From assembly GCA_027600665.1 (NCBI GenBank), contig JADGJL010000001.1, forward strand, positions 310,001 to 374,000: a stretch of DNA of 64,000 nucleotides. Direction: 5' to 3'. Below the pieces are notes generated by a model. That model saw only the letters and a program-made list of their open reading frames with translations. It searched no databases and was not told where the DNA came from. The position numbers and the translations under genes were made by a program. How positions within the stretch are numbered: the first letter of the stretch is position 1; each line of letters opens with the position of its first letter. Positions 24,489 to 33,065 of the stretch are shown piece after piece. Origin of the DNA: Irineochytrium annulatum. Lineage: Eukaryota; Chytridiomycota; Chytridiomycetes; Chytridiales; Chytridiaceae.

Positions 24489-25169
24489 TTATTCTCCTAT
24501 TACAAAATCACATAGATTATGTTCAAAGTCATCTGAATTACAATACGGTTGAACAGTTGTGTTATTTCGAATCGTAAAATCAATAAAATACTGATCGTTT
24601 GGATACTCTTTAAAGCTCTTATAATATATGAATACTCTTACATTATACTTATACTTAGCTGAAGGTAAGGCATTAATTACGTTATTTAAATCCTCTGATG
24701 TCAGTGTTTCATTTTTCTTTCTTAATTTGATCCAAATATCATGTCCATTACTACTCCAGTAACGTAGAGTTTCAGTCTTGCTTTCGTTAAAATCAAATTC
24801 CAATGGTGTTATTTTTTCAACAAAACCTGTTTTTAAGTCATTCATATAACTTTCCACATAAGGATTCGCACGGTGTGTTTGATAAGTATCAATCACATTA
24901 TCAGCCATGTCTACAACTGGCAAAGTCAGAATAGCCGTAACAACTATGACTGCAATGCTTGGGCCATTATAGGAGTTGGAATTGTAAATGAGTCTGCCAA
25001 GCAGTAAAAAAACGATTGTTCCTACTATCGCCAAAGCAGCAACCCCGAAAGCGGCAGGCTTGTTATCATTACTAATAAAACCACCGCCAATATTGAAAAT
25101 AAAAAATATGAATGAATAAAAACATCCAACGCCTACTCCTACAGCAGATAATAAGTAGATTGACTTCAA
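24489..25169 (-). CDS. membrane protein, unknown
   Basis: 226 residues, probable TTG start with a weak ribosome binding site. Three hydrophobic spans in the N-terminal half (SAVGVGVGCFYSFIFFIFNIG; AFGVAALAIVGTIVFLLLG; IAVIVVTAILTLPVV), then an extracytoplasmic or cytoplasmic domain of 130 residues with two Cys near the C-terminus. No family recognised. It is coupled to the downstream lipoprotein gene. Confidence 0.72.
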   Translation of the reverse strand: MKSIYLLSAVGVGVGCFYSFIFFIFNIGGGFISNDNKPAAFGVAALAIVGTIVFLLLGRLIYNSNSYNGPSIAVIVVTAILTLPVVDMADNVIDTYQTHRANPYVESYMNDLKTGFVEKITPLEFDFNESKTETLRYWSSNGHDIWIKLRKKNETLTSEDLNNVINALPSAKYKYNVRVFIYYKSFKEYPNDQYFIDFTIRNNTTVQPYCNSDDFEHNLCDFVIGE

Positions 25170-25381
25170 AAATATTCTCAGAATTCCCGCATCCCTGCTA
25201 TAAATTAATTATTTTTTCATCCTAATGAAGCAAGAAGCAACATAACTTTTATCTTTCTAGTATGTTTGAGAATATTCTCTTCAGAATATAGTTTTTCTTA
25301 AACTTAATTTAGTAAAATTATGGCTATTGTCACTGCAGATTATGTATAAATACATTTATTAATTATCTCTTCATCAGAAAG

Positions 25382-25440
25382 TTTCATATAAAGCTTCTGT
25401 ATTCACAACCCAATGTATGCTAAGTGTCGCCATTACTTCG
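25382..25440 (-). repeat. half attC-like site
   Basis: The plus strand TTCATATAAAGCTTCTGTATTCAC, followed by an imperfect CCCAATGTATGC hairpin arm, aligns with the TTCANNTAACGTTCCTGTATTCACGACCCA half of the intact sites. The partner half (GTGAATATTATGTTA) is not found within 150 bases. The rest of the gap 25170-25569 shows nothing else recognisable. Confidence 0.5.
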
Positions 25441-25569
25441 GTTTTGTCTTTCAGAAGTTTCACCTCTTTGAGAATTGATATGTGGATCTCGCCTACTCCA
25501 ACTCTTTTAATACAATTTCACATCATATTTGGTGTTACAAGCCCGAGAACCCTAACTGACCAGTAATTA

Positions 25570-25959
25570 TTATTCTTGTTTCCATTGATGTGATTCGTGT
25601 AGTTTACCGGTTTCATAAAAATACTTTAGTACTTCAAGCATGGGCATTAATTCTATACAAATGTTATCGCAATAATTGCCTAACTGACCACCAATCACTA
25701 AAGAAATTTCACCGTTTCCCTGCTTATCGTTCATAAGCGTATATATATTATCATCCATTGTAATGGACACAACAAAATATTCCGGTCCGCCTCCAACTAA
25801 TGCTGAATCTGTGTCTGAAACCTCCAAAAAAACTAATGTAAATTTATCTCCGTCAAGTTTTCTCAAAAAACGCAAACTGTCTAGCCATGTAGGATTCATA
25901 ACGATCTCTTCATTAAATGTGGTCCCGTTCCGTTCATCAATGCTAATAGAGTTTATCAT
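25570..25959 (-). CDS. Imm1-family immunity protein
   Basis: 129 residues. The order of features matches Imm1: an NPTWLDSLRFLRKL helix near the N-terminus, a beta-hairpin ending in VGGGPEYFVVS, then SLVIGGQLGNY, and a C-terminal ALKYF-like helix (VLKYFYETGKLHESHQW). Imm1 proteins neutralise nuclease or deaminase-type polymorphic toxins. No cognate toxin gene is adjacent, so it looks like an orphan immunity gene. AAAGGAT precedes the ATG. Confidence 0.75.
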   Translation of the reverse strand: MINSISIDERNGTTFNEEIVMNPTWLDSLRFLRKLDGDKFTLVFLEVSDTDSALVGGGPEYFVVSITMDDNIYTLMNDKQGNGEISLVIGGQLGNYCDNICIELMPMLEVLKYFYETGKLHESHQWKQE

Positions 25960-25982
25960 TTTTTTATCCTTTTTAGATCATT

Positions 25983-26100
25983 TTATTGGTTTAGATCCTC
26001 CATCTTAAATGCTTCACTATAGAATTTACGCAGCTTGGTTGAATTATCATTCCACTGAATAAGCATACCATTGATAATTGGGACCAATACATCCAGACAC
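25983..26100 (-). pseudogene. C-terminal fragment of a lost small gene
   Basis: Between the Imm1-like gene and the next gene, the minus strand reads DVLVPIINGMLIQWNDNS and continues to FKMEDLNQ before a stop at 25983. There is no start codon with a ribosome binding site. The length and composition suggest the end of another immunity-type protein. Confidence 0.3.
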
Positions 26101-26151
26101 CGATGTCATCATCCTCCCTTACCGTGGACATCCACAATTAAATAACATTTA

Positions 26152-26466
26152 TCACACATATCCATCTTCAGGTTCACCAATATCAAAGCCCAACACTTTT
26201 GACGCTTCCAACTTAAATGCTTCTATCCAAGAAGTCCAATCCTCGCTATTCATCTGCGCATAAAAGGATAACCCACTAGGCTCAACGGATGCTTCAATGA
26301 AGACTTCATCCTCTTCAGTACCAAACCAATGTGGAATTCCACTGTTATAACCCATCCACCCTGGCATACGCTCATATACTTTAGCAACGTTAGCCCATAC
26401 CTCATCAGGCAGGTCATACCGTATATTTAGGTTGCAATGATGAGAGTTTATGTTGTTCATATCCAT
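26152..26466 (-). CDS. hypothetical protein, 104 aa, immunity-like
   Basis: A small acidic protein with conserved-looking aromatic residues (VYERMPGWMGYNSGIPHWFG; ASVEPSGLSFYAQM) and an LGFDIGEPEDGYV tail. GGAGAAAGAGAG precedes the ATG. It sits in the island of small immunity-like genes on this strand. I recall similar proteins encoded near LXG and WapA loci of Bacilli but cannot name the family. Confidence 0.7.
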   Translation of the reverse strand: MDMNNINSHHCNLNIRYDLPDEVWANVAKVYERMPGWMGYNSGIPHWFGTEEDEVFIEASVEPSGLSFYAQMNSEDWTSWIEAFKLEASKVLGFDIGEPEDGYV

Positions 26467-26504
26467 TCTCTCTTTCTCCTTTAGATCTGTACCAAAGATA
26501 TCCT

Positions 26505-26640
26505 CTTTTTATGTAAACCCTCACTACCTTAAAGAGTGCAGCGACTTGCCGAAATGCGGTAAGGTAGTGTAGGGGTACCTGCTGACTCCACTTCTTTAAA
26601 TACCCTCGGCAGACCAAGAAGTGAAAGAGACACGGCTTAG
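26505..26640. repeat. double inverted-repeat segment
   Basis: Two nested stem-loops in a gap between genes: CACTACCTTA (26522-26531) with TAAGGTAGTG (26560-26569), and CACTTCTT (26589-26596) with AAGAAGTG (26616-26623). It has no coding sense. It may be a chromosomal repeat unit or a diverged recombination site. It does not share the TATTCAC/GTGAATA boxes of the attC-like sites. Confidence 0.45.
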
Positions 26641-26681
26641 ATATGTTGTTGTTTAGATGTCCATTGCCTTCCACGAACTAC

Positions 26682-27287
26682 TTATAAATTGTATTTCATT
26701 TTCATTCTTTCATATAACTTATATTCCGTATTTCGATTTACAATCTCTCCAATTAACTCTTTCCATTTGTTTTCAATCCACTTAGGACTTTGTTCTTTCA
26801 GAATATCCTCGTTAAATTGACTATCAATATACTCCAAATTTTGTTTAAGCACTCCTAGATCCTTAATCAGTTGATTTCTCGATTCTTTTTCTAGCGATAT
26901 CTTATTCGATATAATGTCGTCTGTGATTTCTACACTTATATACGTATACATATCTCTAAACACATTGTAGATTAAATTGGTTGATGATAATTGATCTTCC
27001 CTGAAGTCGGAATCCAAAAAGATGAATGATTCTTCACCCACTTTCAAAGATACGACCACATTTCCTAATGCGTTTATGACTGTTTCCTTCGAAGAATTGT
27101 CCTCTAAGCTTTTGATCACATTATCTAGATTGTAGATGGATTCTTTTATACCAATTTCTGTTCCATGATTCAGTTTAACCGTGTAATCTACTTCTTGATT
27201 GTCTTTGTATGCTTTGAATTGATAGTTGAAGTACATGCTTATGATCAATCCAAGTATTAGTATGATTACTGCTATATTTTTTCTCAT
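26682..27287 (-). CDS. hypothetical protein with N-terminal membrane anchor
   Basis: 201 residues. One membrane span at residues 5-22 (IAVIILILGLIISMYFNYQF) is followed by a helical, probably coiled-coil extracytoplasmic region (NLDNVIKSLEDNSSKETVINAL; LIKDLGVLKQNLEYIDSQF). GTAGGAGGT precedes the ATG. It begins directly after the conserved left end of the third recombinase copy, so it takes the place of a first cassette. Function unknown. Confidence 0.72.
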   Translation of the reverse strand: MRKNIAVIILILGLIISMYFNYQFKAYKDNQEVDYTVKLNHGTEIGIKESIYNLDNVIKSLEDNSSKETVINALGNVVVSLKVGEESFIFLDSDFREDQLSSTNLIYNVFRDMYTYISVEITDDIISNKISLEKESRNQLIKDLGVLKQNLEYIDSQFNEDILKEQSPKWIENKWKELIGEIVNRNTEYKLYERMKMKYNL

Positions 27288-27299
27288 TGAATTACCTCC

Positions 27300-27547
27300 T
27301 ACTAGTGCCTGAACTACGTATATATTAACCCATATTGTTACAATTGTTAAACCAAATTGGAGAATAAGGGAGATTTATTAATTTTCTCAAACCCTCATCC
27401 ATACAATCTAATGGGCTGTGAATACGCTGAATATATGCAGGGTTGCGTAGAATGCGAGTATGCAGTGGAATCTTTCATTATAGTAATAAAACAAATAGGC
27501 CGTTCTTCATCCCATAGGGATTCCGACGACCTTCCGATGCTTTTGGA
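27300..27547 (-). pseudogene. recombinase copy 3, internally deleted remnant
   Basis: Contains, in order on the minus strand, the leader hairpin region (GCATCGGAAGGTCG), codons resembling the N-terminal domain up to the IQRI motif, and then directly the last codons of the catalytic domain (IHSPLD) and the downstream ACGTATATATTAACC block. The whole catalytic domain is missing. The break lies in ATTCAGCGTATTC, a sequence present at both ends of the intact gene. Confidence 0.65.
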
Positions 27548-27615
27548 ATATATCAACTTTTAAAAGGTGAATGTACCATCATTCGCTGCAAGCGCCTAGC
27601 ACCAATAACCACCGC

Positions 27616-29385
27616 TCACCCCAACAACGCCTGCTCAATCTGATCCACAATGCCATTGATCCCCATCGGCCCATAGCACCCGATCCATGTCGCAGCATCT
27701 ACGGAATGTATTTGCTGTCGCTCACCTGTATCCAGCATCCCCCACACACGCTGTTCTGTCGCGGATATCCCATCCTGCATAAGCTCATTACTTAGCAAAA
27801 AGTAATGACTGGCTTGTACAGCCGGTAATCTATCAACCGAGATATGATAGGCCGTGTCAGCGGTATCGGATACAAATAACGGAACAGGCAGACCCAGATC
27901 ACGGTATAACACAGCACCTGTACGATGAGCAGCAGAGTGAACCCGAACGAGAGAGTCCAGCGGACGAATCAGTGCCACACTTTTACCTGCCAGTACCGGA
28001 GCCAGTTCTTCGGACAGCAAAGCAGTACGTCGATGATAATCGGCAAGTATTCGTTTGGCCTCTGCCCGCTTGCCTGTCAGTTCACCGAACAGACCCAGTA
28101 TGGTCTGCCAGCTTTCATTACGTTTAAACATAATCACTGGAGCGATCCGGCTTAACCGTTCATAATGCTGATCATGCACCTCGGTACAGATAATCAGATC
28201 CGGTGACAATCGTTCTACAGCAAGCAGATCAGGGTACTCATACGTCCCAAGTAATTCGGTACCTTGAAGTCCTGCTCGGATATATTGAGGGAAATTGACC
28301 ACGGCACTTCCCGATCCTACACTTCCTACTGGAGACAACCCAAGCGCTAGCAAATGATCGGCATATTGAACATCCAGTACAGCGATGCGCTGTGGCGATT
28401 CAGTAACTTGATATTCACCTCGCATATGGCAGATCACCGGACCTTGGGCCGACTCGTATGAAGAAGCTGTGCGATTCCGCAGTAAGGCTTGAGCATACTT
28501 TTCATCTAATTCTGAAGCGGCAGCAAGTCGATAACGAAGCGGAGGAACGCCATAATATTTCTTAAACGCCCTGCTGAAATAATACATGTCGCGGTAGCCC
28601 ATTTTGTCAGCAATTTCCCCAATGGAAGAATCCGTATGAAGTAACATCCGCGAGGCATTCTCCATCCGCAACTGGATGACGTATTCCATCGGCCCGAGCT
28701 GCTTCTCTTGTTTGAATCGTCGCTGCAACTGCCTTACGCTGCATCCAGCGAGGGCTGCCAACTCTTTCAGCTCCAGATTCTGGCGATAATGCGATGATAT
28801 ATAGGACACGACAACATCCACCATGTCGGACTCTGCTCCGCCTTGACCACGTTCATACTCCATAATCAGTTCGTAGATCATTCCCTGGAGCAAAGCATTG
28901 GCATGAAAACGTTCCAGCCCTTCGCCGCGACGCCATTTGGCAACGATTTTTTCCGCATTCTGAATCCATTCCGCTTGCGTCACAGGGTTCTGAATAAACG
29001 ACGTTTGCAGCGGGTGTTTGCGATACGAGGGCAACGCATGGGAGGCTCCTTCCAGGGAAGAAGCCTTATACATAATCACGATATAATAAAGTTCGTCTGA
29101 TCTGGCCGTCAGTGTAAAGGATGTTCCCCTCGCCACATGACAAGCAAAAGAAGCTCCAATGTGGCAAACTTCACCATTCATTGCAAGCTCCCCTTCCCCG
29201 CCTACCGCCAGCAGCAACACATTTGAAGTTAATTCGGTTTCGTGAAGAACACTGCCAGTCTGCAAAGTACCGCTATATCCGTCGATCATCTTGATCGTCG
29301 TATCACTCCATAGACTTGTCTGTTCTTGCAGCGGCATTTCTCTCATCTCCTGACAATCGCATAGGTAAATTGTTGCTGTTGTCAT
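27616..29385 (-). CDS. AraC regulator fused to a siderophore-binding-protein domain, Btr-like
   Basis: 589 residues. N-terminal cupin-like region (about 1-150), two AraC helix-turn-helices (ELAALAGCSVRQLQRRFK; IADKMGYRDMYYFSRAFKKYYGVPPLRYR, about 200-290), then a type III (FecCD/BtuF-like) binding domain of about 270 residues (RIAVLDVQYADHLLALGLSPVGS; DLIICTEVHDQHYERL). This is the architecture of B. subtilis Btr, which senses ferric siderophore inside the cell and activates its uptake genes. The start codon overlaps the stop of the upstream gene (ATGA), so it is translationally coupled. Confidence 0.9.
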   Translation of the reverse strand: MTTATIYLCDCQEMREMPLQEQTSLWSDTTIKMIDGYSGTLQTGSVLHETELTSNVLLLAVGGEGELAMNGEVCHIGASFACHVARGTSFTLTARSDELYYIVIMYKASSLEGASHALPSYRKHPLQTSFIQNPVTQAEWIQNAEKIVAKWRRGEGLERFHANALLQGMIYELIMEYERGQGGAESDMVDVVVSYISSHYRQNLELKELAALAGCSVRQLQRRFKQEKQLGPMEYVIQLRMENASRMLLHTDSSIGEIADKMGYRDMYYFSRAFKKYYGVPPLRYRLAAASELDEKYAQALLRNRTASSYESAQGPVICHMRGEYQVTESPQRIAVLDVQYADHLLALGLSPVGSVGSGSAVVNFPQYIRAGLQGTELLGTYEYPDLLAVERLSPDLIICTEVHDQHYERLSRIAPVIMFKRNESWQTILGLFGELTGKRAEAKRILADYHRRTALLSEELAPVLAGKSVALIRPLDSLVRVHSAAHRTGAVLYRDLGLPVPLFVSDTADTAYHISVDRLPAVQASHYFLLSNELMQDGISATEQRVWGMLDTGERQQIHSVDAATWIGCYGPMGINGIVDQIEQALLG

Positions 29386-30158
29386 TTTAATTGAGATTCT
29401 TTCTCATTGTCAATTTTCGGACATTTGAGGCAATACTCCCCTGACATCTGGTAATAGAAACAGCAGGTGATCCGCTCACTTTTGGCAACATGCACATTGT
29501 CCTTACAATCGGTGAAGCGGGTTAACGGATTCTTCCTCTCACCAAACACCTCCCCGGATGCCACCTGTGTTAGATAGGAAAAGTCCTCTCGAATGATCTT
29601 ACTTTCCTGCTCTGTCTCGGCTTCATCAGGAGCGAATAGTCGGCCAATCCGTACCATAATATTCTCCCAGAGTATGCTCATCGAAAGAGGTGCAATCGCA
29701 GCAAGTGTCTTTAACAGAGGTGTCAGCTGGACCGCAAACATCTCCTTGACCGCTTTTTCCCGCCATACGTTCCTGTCTCCAGTCCATTCTTCAGCCTGAA
29801 GCCCATTCACCGCTAGAAAAGGAAATCGTGTACCCTCCTCATGTTCTTCGAGCTTTGGATGATAGAGGAAGCTGTTCTCCAGCTGAAAGGTTACATGCTG
29901 ATGATGAAACGTCATCGCAGTCACGAGCGGAGTCGTCCATAGATAGCCAAGCCGCTTGGCTAACATGGAGGCTGCGACTTTCATGTCAGGCGCATCGATA
30001 TAGTTCTGAAACCAGCGGATATACTCTCGACACGCCTCTTCGTCATGCAACTCACTCAAAGCAATGGTACGGACACTATGTTCAGGCGGCTCACCAAGCA
30101 AAATCGAATGATCCTCTACCGTCTCTTTCCATAAGTCTGTCGAGAGATATCGGTTCAT
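29382..30158 (-). CDS. FhuF-like ferric siderophore reductase
   Basis: 258 residues. The C-terminal cysteine motif ITCCFYYQMSGEYCLKCPKI has the CC-x(10)-C-x2-C arrangement that binds the 2Fe-2S cluster in FhuF-type ferrisiderophore reductases. The rest is a helical cytosolic body (TTPLVTAMTFHHQHVTFQLE). It lies between the binding-protein gene (gap of one base) and the Btr-like regulator (4-base overlap). It would release iron from the imported siderophore by reduction. Confidence 0.83.
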   Translation of the reverse strand: MNRYLSTDLWKETVEDHSILLGEPPEHSVRTIALSELHDEEACREYIRWFQNYIDAPDMKVAASMLAKRLGYLWTTPLVTAMTFHHQHVTFQLENSFLYHPKLEEHEEGTRFPFLAVNGLQAEEWTGDRNVWREKAVKEMFAVQLTPLLKTLAAIAPLSMSILWENIMVRIGRLFAPDEAETEQESKIIREDFSYLTQVASGEVFGERKNPLTRFTDCKDNVHVAKSERITCCFYYQMSGEYCLKCPKIDNEKESQLK

Positions 30159-30159
30159 A

Positions 30160-31200
30160 TTAATTCGATCCGAGCAGGGCTTCCGATGCCTGATCTACAA
30201 TCAGATTAATCGCAAGCGGTCCGTAGTATGCAATCCACAGTGTTGAGTTTACATCATACGTGCGGTTATTTTTCACAGCATCGAGGGACTTCCACACTGG
30301 ATTAGTCAACATAGCCTCTGCTTCTGCCGCAAACAGCTCATCCGACAGGACAAAGTAACGATCTGCCCCAATCTCAGGAACTTTCTCCATGGAAATTTCT
30401 ACGGAACCATCTTCATTAATCTCCTGCACCAAAGCAGGCATCTTCAGTCCCAAGTCATTATACATAATACCGCCAATGCGGTGCTCAATTCCGTGCACAC
30501 GAATGCCTTCTTTTCGAGGACGAATGATCGCCACTGTTTCATCGCCCAGCTTCTCTGACAATTTTGTCTTCAGCCCGGCAATTTTGTCTTCATACGCTGT
30601 GCGCACTTTCTCTGCCTCGTCCTGCTTGTCTGTAACTTGGGCAACCGTAGCTAACGTATCACGCCAGTCTTCGTAGAAATCAAGTACTAAGGTAGGAGCA
30701 ATTTTACTTACACTTTCATACTGTTTCTCTTGAAAGTCGGTCATGATGATCAGATCCGGGTCAAGTGCAACAATGGCTTCCAGGTTAGGCTCGTCCCGTG
30801 TACCCAGAACTTCTACGCCATTCGGCTGGTCTCCTAAATATTCTGGAAAATCGGTATTCCCTCCTGCAATAACACTTCCTGCTGGCTTCTCGCCAATCGC
30901 TAACATCTGATCCAAAAACTTAACATCGAGAATTGCAATTCTCTTCGGTTTTTCGTTTAGAGTGATGTCACCCTTCATGCCCTTGATCGTTACGGGAAAA
31001 GCTCCGTCCGTCTGCGTTTCCGCATTCGCAGGTGTCTCCGCTGGTGTTGCCGCAGATTGCTTACCGCTATCTGTACCTGTTGCAGCACCGCAAGCCGTCA
31101 ATACAAGAATAAGGGCCAGCATCAAGCCCATAAGTAATCGTGATTTGTGAGCAGCATAGGCTTTGCTTCCGGCTGCTTGCCCCTGTGTTCCTTGTTTCAT
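30160..31200 (-). CDS. iron-siderophore ABC transporter binding lipoprotein
   Basis: 346 residues from the ATG at 31200 (AAGGGGGATT site; the open frame extends further but without a site). Signal peptide LLMGLMLALILVLTACG with lipobox LTAC. Body of the type III periplasmic-binding-protein class (KRIAILDVKFLDQMLAIGEKP; DLIIMTDFQEKQYESVSKIAPT). It binds a ferric siderophore outside the membrane. The permease and ATPase genes are not in the window, so partners must be elsewhere. Its binding domain is clearly related to the C-terminal domain of the Btr-like regulator in the same operon. Confidence 0.92.
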   Translation of the reverse strand: MKQGTQGQAAGSKAYAAHKSRLLMGLMLALILVLTACGAATGTDSGKQSAATPAETPANAETQTDGAFPVTIKGMKGDITLNEKPKRIAILDVKFLDQMLAIGEKPAGSVIAGGNTDFPEYLGDQPNGVEVLGTRDEPNLEAIVALDPDLIIMTDFQEKQYESVSKIAPTLVLDFYEDWRDTLATVAQVTDKQDEAEKVRTAYEDKIAGLKTKLSEKLGDETVAIIRPRKEGIRVHGIEHRIGGIMYNDLGLKMPALVQEINEDGSVEISMEKVPEIGADRYFVLSDELFAAEAEAMLTNPVWKSLDAVKNNRTYDVNSTLWIAYYGPLAINLIVDQASEALLGSN

Positions 31201-31227
31201 CTGTAAATCCCCCTTATGTATACTAGT

Positions 31228-31246
31228 GATAATGATTTTCATTATC
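31228..31246 (-). promoter_or_regulatory. Fur box of the iron operon
   Basis: GATAATGATTTTCATTATC, a near-perfect 19-bp palindrome (8 of 9 arm positions pair), matches the classical Fur operator GATAATGATWATCATTATC. It lies 28 bases upstream of the binding-protein start codon, where bound Fur would block transcription when iron is sufficient. Confidence 0.93.
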
Positions 31247-31336
31247 GAAACATAAAGAGAGTATATACGATCTCCGTATCGGGTTACCATGTACTTTTGC
31301 GACATTTCAGCCGGACTAATGCGACATTATGAGCGC

Positions 31337-31630
31337 TTATCCACCCTTTAATGTTTCGCTGATGTATGCTTGCAGTCGGTAAATGTCTGAAAGAAGCTCT
31401 TCTTCCTCTGGCGTATTGCCATACTCCCCTAACCAGCGCGGTGTACGGATATGCCACTCATCTGTCAGGTATTGCTTTACATCGCGATAGTCTACAATAT
31501 GTCCCAGGAAATATTCCAGTGAGCCGAGGGATTGTTTACTGCTATCTTTAATGATGGATTGTGTTTTTTCGATGATTACCTGCAACATATGTTGGATATG
31601 GTCTTCTGGATTCATAGCTTTTGTTTCCAT
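31337..31630 (-). CDS. hypothetical protein, 97 aa
   Basis: A helical soluble protein (EDHIQHMLQVIIEKTQSIIKD; TPEEEELLSDIYRLQAYISETL) with a GGGGAGG site before the ATG. No membrane segment and no motif. It lies upstream of the iron operon on the same strand with a 90-base gap that includes the Fur box, so it is probably a separate transcript. Function unknown. Confidence 0.65.
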   Translation of the reverse strand: METKAMNPEDHIQHMLQVIIEKTQSIIKDSSKQSLGSLEYFLGHIVDYRDVKQYLTDEWHIRTPRWLGEYGNTPEEEELLSDIYRLQAYISETLKGG

Positions 31631-31788
31631 CCATAACCTCCCCTATTTCTATACACAAAAATGAATTAGTATATGATTTAAATGAGTCTCCTATTGCTAA
31701 ACGTAGAATTATGTTCTTATTGAACAAGGAATTTATGCCCAATGAGTATTGAGACATCGATTCATTTTTATGGAGGTGAATAATCAGT

Positions 31789-32154
31789 ATGCGACCAAGC
31801 ATGAAGTATGGCATTATTGTTGGAGCAGTTTTTATTATCGTTGTTCCTATTATCATTGGACTTTTTATGTTAAACAACGTTGTTGATCCTGACGAGATTA
31901 TGGTTACGAGAACTGAAGTTTCTCCTGATCTTATTACTTTACAAGGTGGGTTTGGAGACAGTATTAGCAGATATCATGGTTACAACATTTCACATAATAA
32001 CAATACACTATTCATTCAGATTAAAGGCAGTAAACTTCCTATCGGTGGTAATAAAGACTTCGCAATTTCATTTTCTAATACTTATGCGTTTGTTGATGAA
32101 ATCTACTTATTAGGTCGAGGCAACGCTAAGAAAAAGATTTGGCCGAATCCCTAA
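31789..32154 (+). CDS. small membrane-anchored hypothetical protein
   Basis: 121 residues. A hydrophobic N-terminal span (YGIIVGAVFIIVVPIIIGLFML) is followed by an extracytoplasmic beta-rich domain of about 85 residues ending KKKIWPNP. GGAGGTG precedes the ATG. Proteins of this plan are common and uncharacterised in Bacilli. No operon partner on this strand. Confidence 0.72.
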   Translation: MRPSMKYGIIVGAVFIIVVPIIIGLFMLNNVVDPDEIMVTRTEVSPDLITLQGGFGDSISRYHGYNISHNNNTLFIQIKGSKLPIGGNKDFAISFSNTYAFVDEIYLLGRGNAKKKIWPNP

Positions 32155-32193
32155 CCTTCATTTAGAGCAAAATATGATCTGACGCAATCAGCC

Positions 32194-32778
32194 TCATTCT
32201 CTTCTACCCAACTTCCTAAATGCCGAGTAATCCTGATCGGACTTGATATAACTTAATATCTTTTCCGCACATGCAGCTGAGCTAAGCTCTTCCGTATTCA
32301 CTTCCAGATCATATTCATCATAGGCGTAGATGTAGTCGAATTGGGAATGGGCCAGTCCAATCTCACGATCTCCCCTGGTCTGCTCTCTTCTGGTGAGTTC
32401 TTCAATCGAGCAGTGTACACCTACAAACAATATCGGATAATCCGATAATAAATCATAAAACTCGTTAAACCACTTGTCATTGCTGATGACTGTATCCACG
32501 ATGACATTCAGGCCCATCTCCGAAAACAGTTTAATGGTTGCACAGTACAACGAATTGATGGGGTCGAACAGGATATCGGTCATCACGTGGTGTTCCACTT
32601 CTCTTATTGGTTTAATATCTGGATATGTAGTATCTATGAATTGGTCATAATTATGAAGAAATTGATCTACAGATAGATGATGAAACGGAATGTCTCCTTG
32701 ATTCTTCATTTCCATCGCGATGCTTGTTTTCCCCGAACTTGATGTTCCGTTTAGAAATATAATGAGTCCTTTATCCAC
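32194..32778 (-). CDS. chloramphenicol phosphotransferase-like P-loop kinase
   Basis: 194 residues. Walker A is FLNGTSSSGKTS. The CPT-family features DTVISNDKW and FVGVHCSIEELTRREQTRGDREIGLAHSQ follow. In this family the enzyme phosphorylates a small hydroxylated substrate (chloramphenicol in Streptomyces), but most members have unknown substrates, so a resistance phenotype is not implied. I place the start at the GTG at 32778, eight bases after AAGGG. The frame also allows GTG at 32787. Confidence 0.82.
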   Translation of the reverse strand: MDKGLIIFLNGTSSSGKTSIAMEMKNQGDIPFHHLSVDQFLHNYDQFIDTTYPDIKPIREVEHHVMTDILFDPINSLYCATIKLFSEMGLNVIVDTVISNDKWFNEFYDLLSDYPILFVGVHCSIEELTRREQTRGDREIGLAHSQFDYIYAYDEYDLEVNTEELSSAACAEKILSYIKSDQDYSAFRKLGRRE

Positions 32779-33065
32779 ATTAATCACCCTTGTCTATTAA
32801 AATTGAACGAATGGACGAGTAATAGCCATATTTTTTTAGGGAGGCTTTATCTAAAATGGGTGTTATGCTATTCGGTCAAATTACCACTCTCTCCATTCTT
32901 CCGTAATGTCTTCACGTTCCTTTATATCAATAAAGTAACCATTGGCCTCATTCATTTCATTAAACCAGGTATGTATAATTAATTTACAATAATTTTCAGA
33001 TATGTGTATAGTAGAAATGATGCTAAATGCTTTCAATATAGCAATCTAACAGAGAGGATGAGATC

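Noticed and set aside
29380..29412. Fur-box-like AATGAGAAAGAATCTCA at the junction of reductase and regulator genes
   Set aside because: Inside coding sequence and only partly palindromic. The clear Fur box at 31228 already explains operon control.
32194..32778. Annotating the CPT-like kinase as chloramphenicol resistance
   Set aside because: Only family-level motifs are visible. Most members are not known to act on chloramphenicol.
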